Of a DNA stretch of 6,899 nt, positions 1-6,149 are shown piece by piece (position 1 is the first letter of the stretch; every line of letters starts with the position of its first letter). Source of the stretch: Alphaproteobacteria bacterium. GTDB lineage: Bacteria; Pseudomonadota; Alphaproteobacteria; Acetobacterales; Acetobacteraceae. The stretch is from contig JAMFRY010000235.1 in NCBI GenBank assembly GCA_026225015.1, positions 1 to 6,899 on the forward strand. The letters are read 5' to 3'. The notes under the pieces are model-generated. The model saw nothing but the letters and a program-made list of their open reading frames with translations, made no database searches and was not told the DNA's origin. Made by a program: the position numbers and the translations under genes.

Positions 1-1145
1 AGTTCTCCCGCCGCGCGCAAGCCGGCGGCGGCGTTCGCATCACCGGCCAAGGCGGCATCCGCCAGACCATGCAGGCCCGCAATGGCGCCGGGCGTGTTGA
101 GGTCGTCGCAAAGCGGCTCGAAGATGGCGGGGGAGATGGCCTTGGCGGGCGCAATGCCGGGATGTGCCGCGATCGCGCGATAGAACCGGTCCAGCTCCTT
201 TTTCGCCTCGCGCAAGGCGGCATCGGCAAAGTCCAGGGTTGCGCGGTAATGCGTGCGGATCAGCAGCAGGCGGATCGCTTCCGGCGGCGCCAGGCCGAGC
301 ACATCCCGGACGGTTTTGAAATTGCCGAGGGATTTGCTCATTTTTTCGCCGTTGACCAGCAGCATGCGGTTATGCACCCAGACATTCGCGAAGCTGGAGC
401 CTGGAAAAGCGCAGCAGGATTGGGCGATTTCGTTTTCATGATGCGGGAAGATCAGGTCATCGCCGCCGCCATGGATGTCGAAATTCTCGCCGAGGTGGCG
501 CCATGACATCGCCGAGCATTCGATATGCCAGCCCGGACGGCCGCGGCCCCAGGGTGAATCCCAGCCCGGCAGATCGGGCGTGGAGGGTTTCCAGAGCACG
601 AAATCGCCGGGCTCGCGCTTATAGGGGGCGACCTCCACCCTGGCGCCGGCAATCAGGTCCTCCGGTGAACGGCCGGAGAGCTTGCCGTAATCGGGATCGG
701 AATTGACCGCGAAGAGCACATGGCCTGCCTCGGCATAGGCATGGCCGCGCGCGATAAGCCGCTCGATGATCATAATGATCTCGGCAAGATGGCCGGTGGC
801 GCGGGGCTCGATATCCGGCGGCAATGCAAATAATGCTGCCATATCGGCATGGAAATCGGCGGTCGTGCGGGCGGTGATGGAAGCGATGGGCTCCCCGGTT
901 TCGGCTGATTTGGCGTTGATTTTGTCTTCGACGTCGGTGATGTTCCGCACATAGGTCACGCGCGGGTAGAGCCGCCGCAGCAGCCTGACCAGAATATCGA
1001 AAACGACGAAGGGCCGGGCATTGCCGATATGGACGAGATCATAAACCGTAGGGCCGCAGACATAAACCCGCACATTGGCCGGGTCGATCGGCGCAAAAAC
1101 TTCTCGGGCCCGGGTGCGGGTGTTATGCAGGCTGAGACTCGTCAT
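1..1145 (-). CDS. cysS: Cysteinyl-tRNA synthetase, C-terminus cut by window edge
   Basis: Class I aminoacyl-tRNA synthetase that activates cysteine with ATP and charges tRNA-Cys in the cytoplasm; essential for translation. The minus-strand frame opens at the ATG at 1143-1145 and stays open for 381 residues to the left edge. Visible motifs: CGPTVYD at residues 30-36, the HIGH-type signature HIGN at 39-42 followed by ARP, WHIECSAM at 206-213, HGGGDDLIFPHHENE starting at 225, and KMSKS at 268-272. By alignment from memory with E. coli CysRS, the zinc ligands that select cysteine are Cys30, Cys210, His235 and Glu239, all present. A helical DALR-type anticodon-binding region begins around residue 300. 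The family is usually about 450-470 residues, so roughly 70-90 residues lie outside the window. No clear Shine-Dalgarno sequence precedes the start, but the N-terminus matches the family and no better start was seen. It is divergent from the M20 peptidase gene with a 45 bp gap. Identity is secure. Confidence 0.97.
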   Translation of the reverse strand, partial: MTSLSLHNTRTRAREVFAPIDPANVRVYVCGPTVYDLVHIGNARPFVVFDILVRLLRRLYPRVTYVRNITDVEDKINAKSAETGEPIASITARTTADFHADMAALFALPPDIEPRATGHLAEIIMIIERLIARGHAYAEAGHVLFAVNSDPDYGKLSGRSPEDLIAGARVEVAPYKREPGDFVLWKPSTPDLPGWDSPWGRGRPGWHIECSAMSWRHLGENFDIHGGGDDLIFPHHENEIAQSCCAFPGSSFANVWVHNRMLLVNGEKMSKSLGNFKTVRDVLGLAPPEAIRLLLIRTHYRATLDFADAALREAKKELDRFYRAIAAHPGIAPAKAISPAIFEPLCDDLNTPGAIAGLHGLADAALAGDANAAAGLRAAGE

Positions 1146-1190
1146 GAGCGCTTTTCGGCGAGGCAAGGCAACTAATCAAGGTTTTGGCTG

Positions 1191-2567
1191 ATGGAAAAAA
1201 TTTTGGCGCATATCGATGCCAACATCGATGCCTCGCTGGCGCGGCTGTTCGAGTTGCTGCGTATCCCCAGTATCAGCGCCCAGCCGGCGCATCGGCAAGA
1301 TTGCCTGGCGGCGGCGAATTGGGCCAGGGGCGCGCTGCAGGGGATGGGGTTTAGCGCCCGGATTTCGGAGACCGCCGGCCTGCCGGGCGTGATCGCGCAG
1401 CATCATGCGGCCGGGCCGGATGCGCCGCATGTGCTGTTTTACGGCCATTATGACGTGCAGCCGGCCGATCCGCTGGCGCTCTGGCACTCCGATCCCTTCG
1501 ATCCGCAGTTGGTTGATGGACCGCGCGGCAAGCGGATCGTCGGGCGCGGGGCGGTGGATGACAAAGGCCAGGTGGTGAGCTTTTTCGAGGCCTGCCGGGC
1601 GCATATCGCAGTTACGGGCGGGCTGCCGGTGCGGCTCACCGTGCTGCTGGAGGGCGAGGAAGAATGCGGCAGCCCCTCCTTGACCGAATTGCTGACCCAG
1701 GAGCGCGACGCACTTAAGGCTGATTTCGTGCTGGTGGCCGATACCAATATGTGGAATTTCGAGACCCCGGCGATCACCACCAGCCTGCGGGGCCTGGCGG
1801 CGGTGGAGGTGACGGTAAAGGCGGCCGCCCGGGATTTGCATTCGGGGCTCTATGGCGGCATCGCGCTTAATCCCATCAATGCGCTCACCCGGATATTGGG
1901 TGATTTGCAGGATGACCAAGGCGGCATAAGAATCCCGCATTTTTACGATGGCGTGGCGCCGGTGCCGGACGAATTGCAGGAATCGTGGAACCGGCTGGGC
2001 TTTGAAAGTGATGAATTTCTCGGGCAAGTTGGACTGGCGAGTCCGGCCGGGGAGCATGGGCAGTCGCCGTTGGCGCAATTATGGGCGCGGCCGACGGCGG
2101 ATATTAACGGGATTTCCGGCGGCTATCAGGGGGATGGCACCAAGACGGTGATTCCGGCGGAGGCGACCGCCAAGCTGACCTTCCGGCTAGTGCCGGGGCA
2201 GGACCCGCAGGCGGTGGTGAGAAATTTCGAGCGTTTTGTGCGAGAGCGGCTGCGCCCGGACGCCAAAGTGGAATTCAAGCATCAGGGCGCGGCGCCGGGT
2301 TTTGCCATGCGGCTGGATGCGCCCTTCATGCGGGCCGCCCAACGGGCTTTGCGTGAGGAATTTGGCAAGCCGGCGGCGCTGGTGGGATGCGGCGCCTCGA
2401 TTCCGGTGGTGGAGGCGTTCAAGACCCAATTGGGCTTGGATTGCCTGCTGGCCGGATTCGGGCTGGACGATGATTGCATCCATTCCCCGAATGAGAAATT
2501 CGAACTGGCCTGCTTCCATCGCGGCACAAGAGCACATGCAAGGCTGCTCGCTGCATTCGCAGATTGA
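1191..2567 (+). CDS. M20-family zinc metallo-dipeptidase (carnosinase / Cys-Gly dipeptidase-like)
   Basis: Predicted cytoplasmic di-zinc peptidase of 458 residues that hydrolyses dipeptides; the exact substrate is unknown. The M20 active site is complete: GHYDVQ at 85-90 gives zinc ligand His86 and catalytic Asp88; GRGAVDDKGQ gives bridging Asp123; EGEEECGS at 154-161 gives general base Glu157 and zinc ligand Glu158; VADT gives Asp184; IHSPNEKFE gives His431. RDLHSGLYGG at 214-223 lies in the inserted dimerisation domain, and its His217 corresponds to the transition-state histidine donated across the dimer in carnosinases. The length and the DDKG/EGEEECGS motifs fit the dipeptidase branch (CNDP2, Dug1, bacterial M20 dipeptidases) better than ArgE or DapE, which are about 380 residues. 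The start is supported by AAGG at 1178-1181, 9 nt upstream. There is no signal peptide. The gene stands alone between divergent cysS and convergent yraN, so the context does not settle the substrate. Confidence 0.93.
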   Translation: MEKILAHIDANIDASLARLFELLRIPSISAQPAHRQDCLAAANWARGALQGMGFSARISETAGLPGVIAQHHAAGPDAPHVLFYGHYDVQPADPLALWHSDPFDPQLVDGPRGKRIVGRGAVDDKGQVVSFFEACRAHIAVTGGLPVRLTVLLEGEEECGSPSLTELLTQERDALKADFVLVADTNMWNFETPAITTSLRGLAAVEVTVKAAARDLHSGLYGGIALNPINALTRILGDLQDDQGGIRIPHFYDGVAPVPDELQESWNRLGFESDEFLGQVGLASPAGEHGQSPLAQLWARPTADINGISGGYQGDGTKTVIPAEATAKLTFRLVPGQDPQAVVRNFERFVRERLRPDAKVEFKHQGAAPGFAMRLDAPFMRAAQRALREEFGKPAALVGCGASIPVVEAFKTQLGLDCLLAGFGLDDDCIHSPNEKFELACFHRGTRAHARLLAAFAD

Positions 2568-2602
2568 ACCGTTCGGTGGTTGCAGGCGGAGGCGAGCCGC
2601 AA

Positions 2603-2977
2603 TCAATAGGCGCGGATCGCGTCATGGATGTGTTCGACGGCGCCGTTGCAATACAGCGCAATATCAAAACGAATATTCGGGCGGCTCCATTCATCGTGTT
2701 CCGCAAGCGCCGAGTCGGCGGCTTGAAAAATCCGGGCTTGCTGGCGCGGCGCGACGGCATAGGCTGCCTGTTCAAAGCTTTTGCGGGATTTCACTTCAAT
2801 AAAAACCAGGGTTGAGGAGTCCGCGACAACCAGATCGATCTCCCCCGCTTTGGTGCGCAAGCGCCGCGCGAGTATGCTGAATCCCCGTGATTGCCATTGT
2901 TCCGCAACGAAGACTTCGGCGGTTCGGCCTTGCGATTCTGCCGCCTTGCGGCTGAGCGAAGGGTTTTTTGTTGACAT
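2603..2977 (-). CDS. yraN: YraN/UPF0102 family protein, PD-(D/E)XK nuclease-like
   Basis: A 124-residue protein of the widespread UPF0102 (YraN) family, which has a restriction-endonuclease-like fold; its cellular role is poorly defined, and DNA recombination or repair has been proposed. Family landmarks: GRTAE with Glu21 near the N-terminus, GEIDLV at 45-50 with Asp48, FIEVKSRK at 59-66 containing the ExK pair Glu61/Lys63, and RFDIA at 103-107 near the end. Asp48-Glu61-Lys63 form the predicted metal-binding core. The frame is open upstream to an ATG at 3158-3160 (185 residues), but the ATG at 2975-2977 gives the usual family length and removes an unconserved-looking stretch. No good Shine-Dalgarno sequence marks any candidate start, so the start is the weakest part of this call. 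It is convergent with the M20 peptidase gene and divergent from the regulator gene. In many proteobacteria yraN sits beside rsmI; no rsmI is visible here. Confidence 0.9.
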   Translation of the reverse strand: MSTKNPSLSRKAAESQGRTAEVFVAEQWQSRGFSILARRLRTKAGEIDLVVADSSTLVFIEVKSRKSFEQAAYAVAPRQQARIFQAADSALAEHDEWSRPNIRFDIALYCNGAVEHIHDAIRAY

Positions 2978-3059
2978 TTTGGCTGATGGTGGATGGTGCA
3001 TTTTCGGATTGTCGCGCGGATAAGTTAACAGAACGTTGTGGAAGTGGCCCATCACCGGG

Positions 3060-3089
3060 TTGGTTAACTGCAAATTCGCTTGCAGCCAA
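3060..3089. repeat. Imperfect inverted repeat flanked by direct repeats
   Basis: CTGCAA at 3068-3073 pairs with TTGCAG at 3080-3085 around a 6-base loop. The outer arms TTGG (3060-3063) and CCAA (3086-3089) also pair, leaving a one-sided TTAA bulge. The heptamer CCGGGTT occurs on both sides, at 3055-3061 and 3098-3104. The element lies between the divergent yraN and regulator genes, about 150 bp upstream of the regulator start. It could be an operator or an RNA hairpin in a leader; there is no U-tract, so a terminator is unlikely. Its function is unproven and it could be chance. Confidence 0.4.
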
Positions 3090-3192
3090 TCCGAGTTCCG
3101 GGTTTGTCTCGAAATGGTCGACAATTGATTGTATTTCGCGACTTGTTGCGGCATAGGCATCTAAGCCACCGCAGAAAGTAGATTCTGAGATT

Positions 3193-3246
3193 ATGTCGTG
3201 GGATATGGACGAAACGCTTGGATGGGGGATCGCCGATGCGTTTTAA
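3193..3246 (+). other. Short upstream reading frame overlapping the regulator start (possible leader peptide)
   Basis: An ATG at 3193 opens a 17-codon frame (MSWDMDETLGWGIADAF) that ends at TAA 3244-3246. A second in-frame ATG at 3205 would give 13 codons. The stop lies 8-10 nt inside the regulator gene, in a different frame, so ribosomes finishing it would cover the regulator's ribosome binding site and start. Only a weak GAGA (3187-3190) precedes the first ATG. Three further residues suggest nothing regulatory: there is no run of Cys or Met codons that would signal classic attenuation. It may be a translational coupling device or chance. Confidence 0.25.
3224..3229 (+). promoter_or_regulatory. 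Ribosome binding site fixing the regulator start
   Basis: GGGGGA lies 6 nt before the ATG at 3236. This spacing favours ATG 3236 over the in-frame TTG at 3218, which has no comparable site upstream and would place this purine tract inside the coding region. Confidence 0.65.
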
Positions 3247-4114
3247 CGAAATTGGTCAGCAGCTCCGTGCCTATCGCATGGAATCCGGGTTGAAGGCGGA
3301 GGAAATCTCCGCCCGGCTGGGCGTATCGCGCGCCGCCTTGTATCGCTACGAAAAGGGTGAGGTTATCAAGCTCGACACCGTCAACCGGCTTGCCGAGCTG
3401 TTGAAAATCTCGCCCCTGACCTTATTGGGGATCGGCGTTGAATATTACACCAAGCCGGTCGGCTACATGGAGCGGCTGCGCCAGATTGAGGAGACCTCCG
3501 AGCAGATTTTGCAGGTATTCGGGCCGATCTGCTATTTGATTACCTCCGATCAGTTCGACCTGGTTCTGGCGCAGATTTTCGAGGAAGCGGCAGACGCAAC
3601 CAGCTCCGAGCGTGGCATGGCGCGGGCGGCGGCCGAGCAATTGCTGGGCGTGATGCATGCCCGAAAGCGCATGTACGCCTCCCGGAAACCTTCGATTATC
3701 GGTATTCTCACCTTTGGCTCAATTCAGAAATTCCTGGCCCAGGGGGTGGCGGGAAATATTGTTGCTTCCGAGCGATTGCGCAAAATTGCCAGGGAAGTGG
3801 CGCTCCATGAGATGGAGTTTATCGCCAAGCAGATGGAAAGCGAGCCGATCGGATTGCAGCTGGGATTAATGGCGCATGGCGAACCCAACGGACCGTTCGC
3901 CCTGGTGCGTTCACGCGAACGCGCCATTTTGGCCATGAACGGATTTGAAGCCGATGCATCGCCATCCGCGCAATCGGGCGTGGCGATGATCACCAGCGCC
4001 GAAGACGCGGTGACCGCTCATCAACGCGTCTCGGAAAATGCCTGGAGGGACGCCTTGAAGGGCGCCGCTGCGGCCGAGCGGGTTCGGGGGTTAATCGCGG
4101 CGGCGCGCTCCTAG
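3236..4114 (+). CDS. XRE-family transcriptional regulator with large uncharacterised C-terminal region
   Basis: A predicted DNA-binding regulator of 292 residues. The N-terminal Cro/CI-type helix-turn-helix spans about residues 5-63: the first helices are in IGQQLRAYRMESG, the turn and recognition helix in ISARLGVSRAALYRYEKGEV, and a final helix in LDTVNRLAELLKI. The remaining 220 or so residues match no domain I can name. They contain GVEYYTKPVGYMERL just after the DNA-binding part, a helical middle, and a beta-rich-looking stretch with EPIGLQLGLMAHG, then GVAMITSAEDAVTAHQ near the end; an effector-sensing or dimerisation role is inference. ATG 3236 is chosen over TTG 3218 because of the purine-rich site just upstream. 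It is the first gene of a tight cluster, 6 nt before sseA, so it probably controls its own operon in response to a sulfur amino acid or related metabolite. The ligand and direction of control cannot be read from the sequence. Confidence 0.88.
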   Translation: MRFNEIGQQLRAYRMESGLKAEEISARLGVSRAALYRYEKGEVIKLDTVNRLAELLKISPLTLLGIGVEYYTKPVGYMERLRQIEETSEQILQVFGPICYLITSDQFDLVLAQIFEEAADATSSERGMARAAAEQLLGVMHARKRMYASRKPSIIGILTFGSIQKFLAQGVAGNIVASERLRKIAREVALHEMEFIAKQMESEPIGLQLGLMAHGEPNGPFALVRSRERAILAMNGFEADASPSAQSGVAMITSAEDAVTAHQRVSENAWRDALKGAAAAERVRGLIAAARS

Positions 4115-4120
4115 CGTGCG

Positions 4121-4963
4121 ATGAACAACCTGGTCTCAGCTGCATGGCTGGTGAAGGCGTTGAGCAGCGGGCAAGAACCCGCGCCGGTGGTGCTGGATGC
4201 CAGCTATTATCTGCCAAATGAGGGAAAAGACGCCAAAGCGCTGTTCGCTGCCGCGCATATTCCGGGTGCGAAGTTTTTCGATATCGACCTGATCGCCGAT
4301 ACGGCGACGGACCTGCCGCATACGCTGCCCCGGCCGGAGTATTTCGCGCAATCGGTGGCGGCTTTGGGGATCAACAATGCCAGCCGGGTGGTTGTTTATG
4401 ACCAGCGCGGCATTTTTTCGAGCGCCCGGGTTTGGTGGATGTTCCGCGTTTTTGGACATGACGATGTGGCCGTGCTCGACGGCGGATTGCCGCAATGGCG
4501 CGCGGAGGGCGGGAGCGTCGTAGCGGGCAGTGCGGCGGCGGTGGCGCCGGGCCGTTTCATAGCTGACTACCGGCCGCAAATGGTGCGGAATCTGGGTGAC
4601 ATCACGCGCAATCTGGGCAGCGGAGGCGCGATCATGCTCGATGCAAGGGCGGCCGGGCGGTTTGACGGCTCGACCCCCGAACCGCGCGCCGGAATGAAGA
4701 GCGGCCATATTCCGGGGGCAAAATCGCTGCCGTTCCGCGAACTCCTCGATGACGAACGGATGCTGCCGCCCGGGGAACTGCGCAAACGCTTCGCCCAAGC
4801 CGGCATTACCGGCGATAAACCCGTAATCACCAGCTGCGGTTCCGGCGTAACAGCCGCCGTGCTTGTTTTGGGGATGGTGCTGGCGGGCTTGCCGGAACCA
4901 GCGCTTTATGATGGTTCCTGGGCGGAATGGGGCAGCCGGGACGATACGCAAGTAGAGATTTAG
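4121..4963 (+). CDS. sseA: 3-mercaptopyruvate sulfurtransferase (two-domain rhodanese)
   Basis: A 280-residue enzyme that transfers sulfur from 3-mercaptopyruvate (the transamination product of cysteine) to a thiol or cyanide acceptor via a cysteine persulfide, releasing pyruvate. It has two rhodanese domains. Domain 1 (about 5-135) has AHIPGAKFFDID at 45-56 and VVYDQRG at 91-97 but no catalytic Cys, as is normal for the structural domain. Domain 2 (about 165-280) has GHIPGAKSLPF at 195-205 and active-site Cys239 in the loop CGSGVT. That loop is the mercaptopyruvate type; thiosulfate sulfurtransferases usually carry CRKGVT. Arg180 and Arg189 probably correspond to the substrate carboxylate-binding arginines. 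No signal peptide is visible, so it is likely cytoplasmic. It starts 6 nt after the regulator stop without a good Shine-Dalgarno sequence, consistent with translational coupling. It ends 7 nt before metC. Identity is secure; substrate preference rests on the active-site loop. Confidence 0.94.
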   Translation: MNNLVSAAWLVKALSSGQEPAPVVLDASYYLPNEGKDAKALFAAAHIPGAKFFDIDLIADTATDLPHTLPRPEYFAQSVAALGINNASRVVVYDQRGIFSSARVWWMFRVFGHDDVAVLDGGLPQWRAEGGSVVAGSAAAVAPGRFIADYRPQMVRNLGDITRNLGSGGAIMLDARAAGRFDGSTPEPRAGMKSGHIPGAKSLPFRELLDDERMLPPGELRKRFAQAGITGDKPVITSCGSGVTAAVLVLGMVLAGLPEPALYDGSWAEWGSRDDTQVEI

Positions 4964-4970
4964 GTTTGAA

Positions 4971-6149
4971 ATGGCGAAAAAATTCGAGACCAGGCTGGTG
5001 CAGAGCGGGCGGGCCGGCACCAAGGAATATGGCTTTGTCAACCCGAAGCTGGTGCGCGGCTCAACCGTTCTGTATCCCGACATCGCCACCAAGCAGGCAT
5101 TGGGCAAACGCTATCTGGAGCAGGTGGCGCTGTATGGCCTGAACGGTACCGAGACGCATTTCGCGCTGGAGCGGGCAGTCGCGGAGATCGAAGGGGGAAC
5201 ACATTGCCAGATCGTCAGTTCGGGCCTGGCCGCCTGCACGACGCCGCTGCTGGCCTATCTGAAATCCGGTGATCATCTGCTGCTGCCGGATTCGGTCTAT
5301 GGCCCCACCCGAACCTTTGCCGAGACGTTGTTGGCGCGCTTTGGCGTGACGACAAGCTATTACGATCCGATGGTGAACGAGGCGCAAGCGGCCGGTCTAT
5401 TTCAGCCAAATACGCGGGTGCTGTTCACCGAAAGTCCGGGCAGCCACACCTTTGAGGTGCAGGACATCCCCGCTTTGGCACGCGTTGCGCATGCGCATGG
5501 CGCAAAATTGTTCATGGATAACACCTGGGGCATCCATCATTTTCAGCCCTTCACCCATGGGGTGGATGTATCCATCCAGGCGTTGACGAAATACGGCGGC
5601 GGGCATTCCGACCTCATTCTCGGCGCCGTCACCGTCAACAGTGCTGCCGACTGGGCCTGGCTGCGTAACGGCGCGCTTGAGCTTGGCCAATATGCCTCGC
5701 CGGATGATTGCTGGCTGGCGCTGCGCGGATTGCGAACGCTTAATCTGCGGCTCAAGGCCCATTACGCTTCCGGCCTCGCGATCGCCAACTGGTTTGCGGC
5801 ACGGGTGGAGGTGGCGCGCGTGCTGCACCCGGCTTTGCCTTCCTGCCCAGGGCACGAAAATTTTCTGCGCGATTTCAGCGGCGGATGCGGGCTGTTCGGC
5901 GTGGTGTTCAAGCCGGAATTCTCGCAAAAGGCGGTGGTGGCGATGATCGACGCGTTGCAGCTCTTTGGCATCGGCGCGAGCTGGGGCGGCTTTGAGAGCC
6001 TGGTGCTGCCCACCGCCTACAGTATCAGGCGCAGCGCCGGCAGCGGGGTGTTTGAAGGCGCCATCGCCAGATTCCATATCGGGCTTGAAGATGTTGGCGA
6101 TCTGGTTGCCGATCTGGAGCAAGGGCTGGCGGCGTTGCGCGCGGCATGA
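4971..6149 (+). CDS. metC: Cystathionine beta-lyase, PLP-dependent Cys/Met metabolism enzyme
   Basis: A 392-residue fold-type I PLP enzyme predicted to split cystathionine into homocysteine, pyruvate and ammonia, the penultimate step of methionine synthesis by transsulfuration. Enzymes of this type often also desulfurate cysteine. Landmarks, with E. coli MetC equivalents recalled from memory: ring-stacking Tyr110; SSGLAA at 83-88 near the PLP phosphate; Asp183 in MDNTWG, which contacts the pyridine nitrogen; the Schiff-base Lys207 in SIQALTKYGGGHSD; SWGGFESL at 337-344, typical of the beta-lyase branch; and Arg367 in ARFHIGLED, which binds the substrate carboxylate. One oddity is YGLNGT at 55-60 where E. 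coli has YGRRGT: Leu57 replaces the arginine that reaches the PLP phosphate of the neighbouring subunit. AGG at 4962-4964, within the sseA stop region, lies 6 nt before the ATG. The stop overlaps the next gene's start as ATGA. The exact substrate could differ from cystathionine. Confidence 0.93.
   Translation: MAKKFETRLVQSGRAGTKEYGFVNPKLVRGSTVLYPDIATKQALGKRYLEQVALYGLNGTETHFALERAVAEIEGGTHCQIVSSGLAACTTPLLAYLKSGDHLLLPDSVYGPTRTFAETLLARFGVTTSYYDPMVNEAQAAGLFQPNTRVLFTESPGSHTFEVQDIPALARVAHAHGAKLFMDNTWGIHHFQPFTHGVDVSIQALTKYGGGHSDLILGAVTVNSAADWAWLRNGALELGQYASPDDCWLALRGLRTLNLRLKAHYASGLAIANWFAARVEVARVLHPALPSCPGHENFLRDFSGGCGLFGVVFKPEFSQKAVVAMIDALQLFGIGASWGGFESLVLPTAYSIRRSAGSGVFEGAIARFHIGLEDVGDLVADLEQGLAALRAA

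Noticed and set aside
1146..1190. Divergent promoters between cysS and the M20 gene
   Set aside because: TTGATT (minus strand) could be a -35 element, but no acceptable -10 element follows at normal spacing, and the other direction shows nothing convincing.
1212..1232. Repeated ATCGATGCC at the start of the M20 gene
   Set aside because: It is just the coding sequence for HIDANIDA, two copies only, with no sign of a wider repeat array.
1176..2078. A 300-codon open frame antisense to the M20 peptidase gene
   Set aside because: It lies opposite a gene with a complete M20 active site, is rich in Arg, Gln, His and Pro with no recognisable domain, and is typical of antisense frames in GC-rich DNA.
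2568..2602. Bidirectional terminator between the convergent M20 and yraN genes
   Set aside because: Only a 4 bp AACC/GGTT pairing is visible and there is no T-run on either strand; not enough to call.
2978..3160. N-terminal extension of yraN to an ATG at 3160
   Set aside because: The extra 61 residues do not resemble the family N-terminus, would make the protein unusually long, and would cover the hairpin region; the ATG at 2977 gives the normal length.
3218..3235. TTG start adding six residues to the regulator
   Set aside because: The purine tract at 3224-3229 is well placed for ATG 3236 and would be inside the coding region if TTG were used.
4136..5107. A 323-codon open frame antisense to sseA and the start of metC
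   Set aside because: It spans two confidently identified plus-strand genes and has a low-complexity, Arg/His/Pro-rich composition with no family motif.
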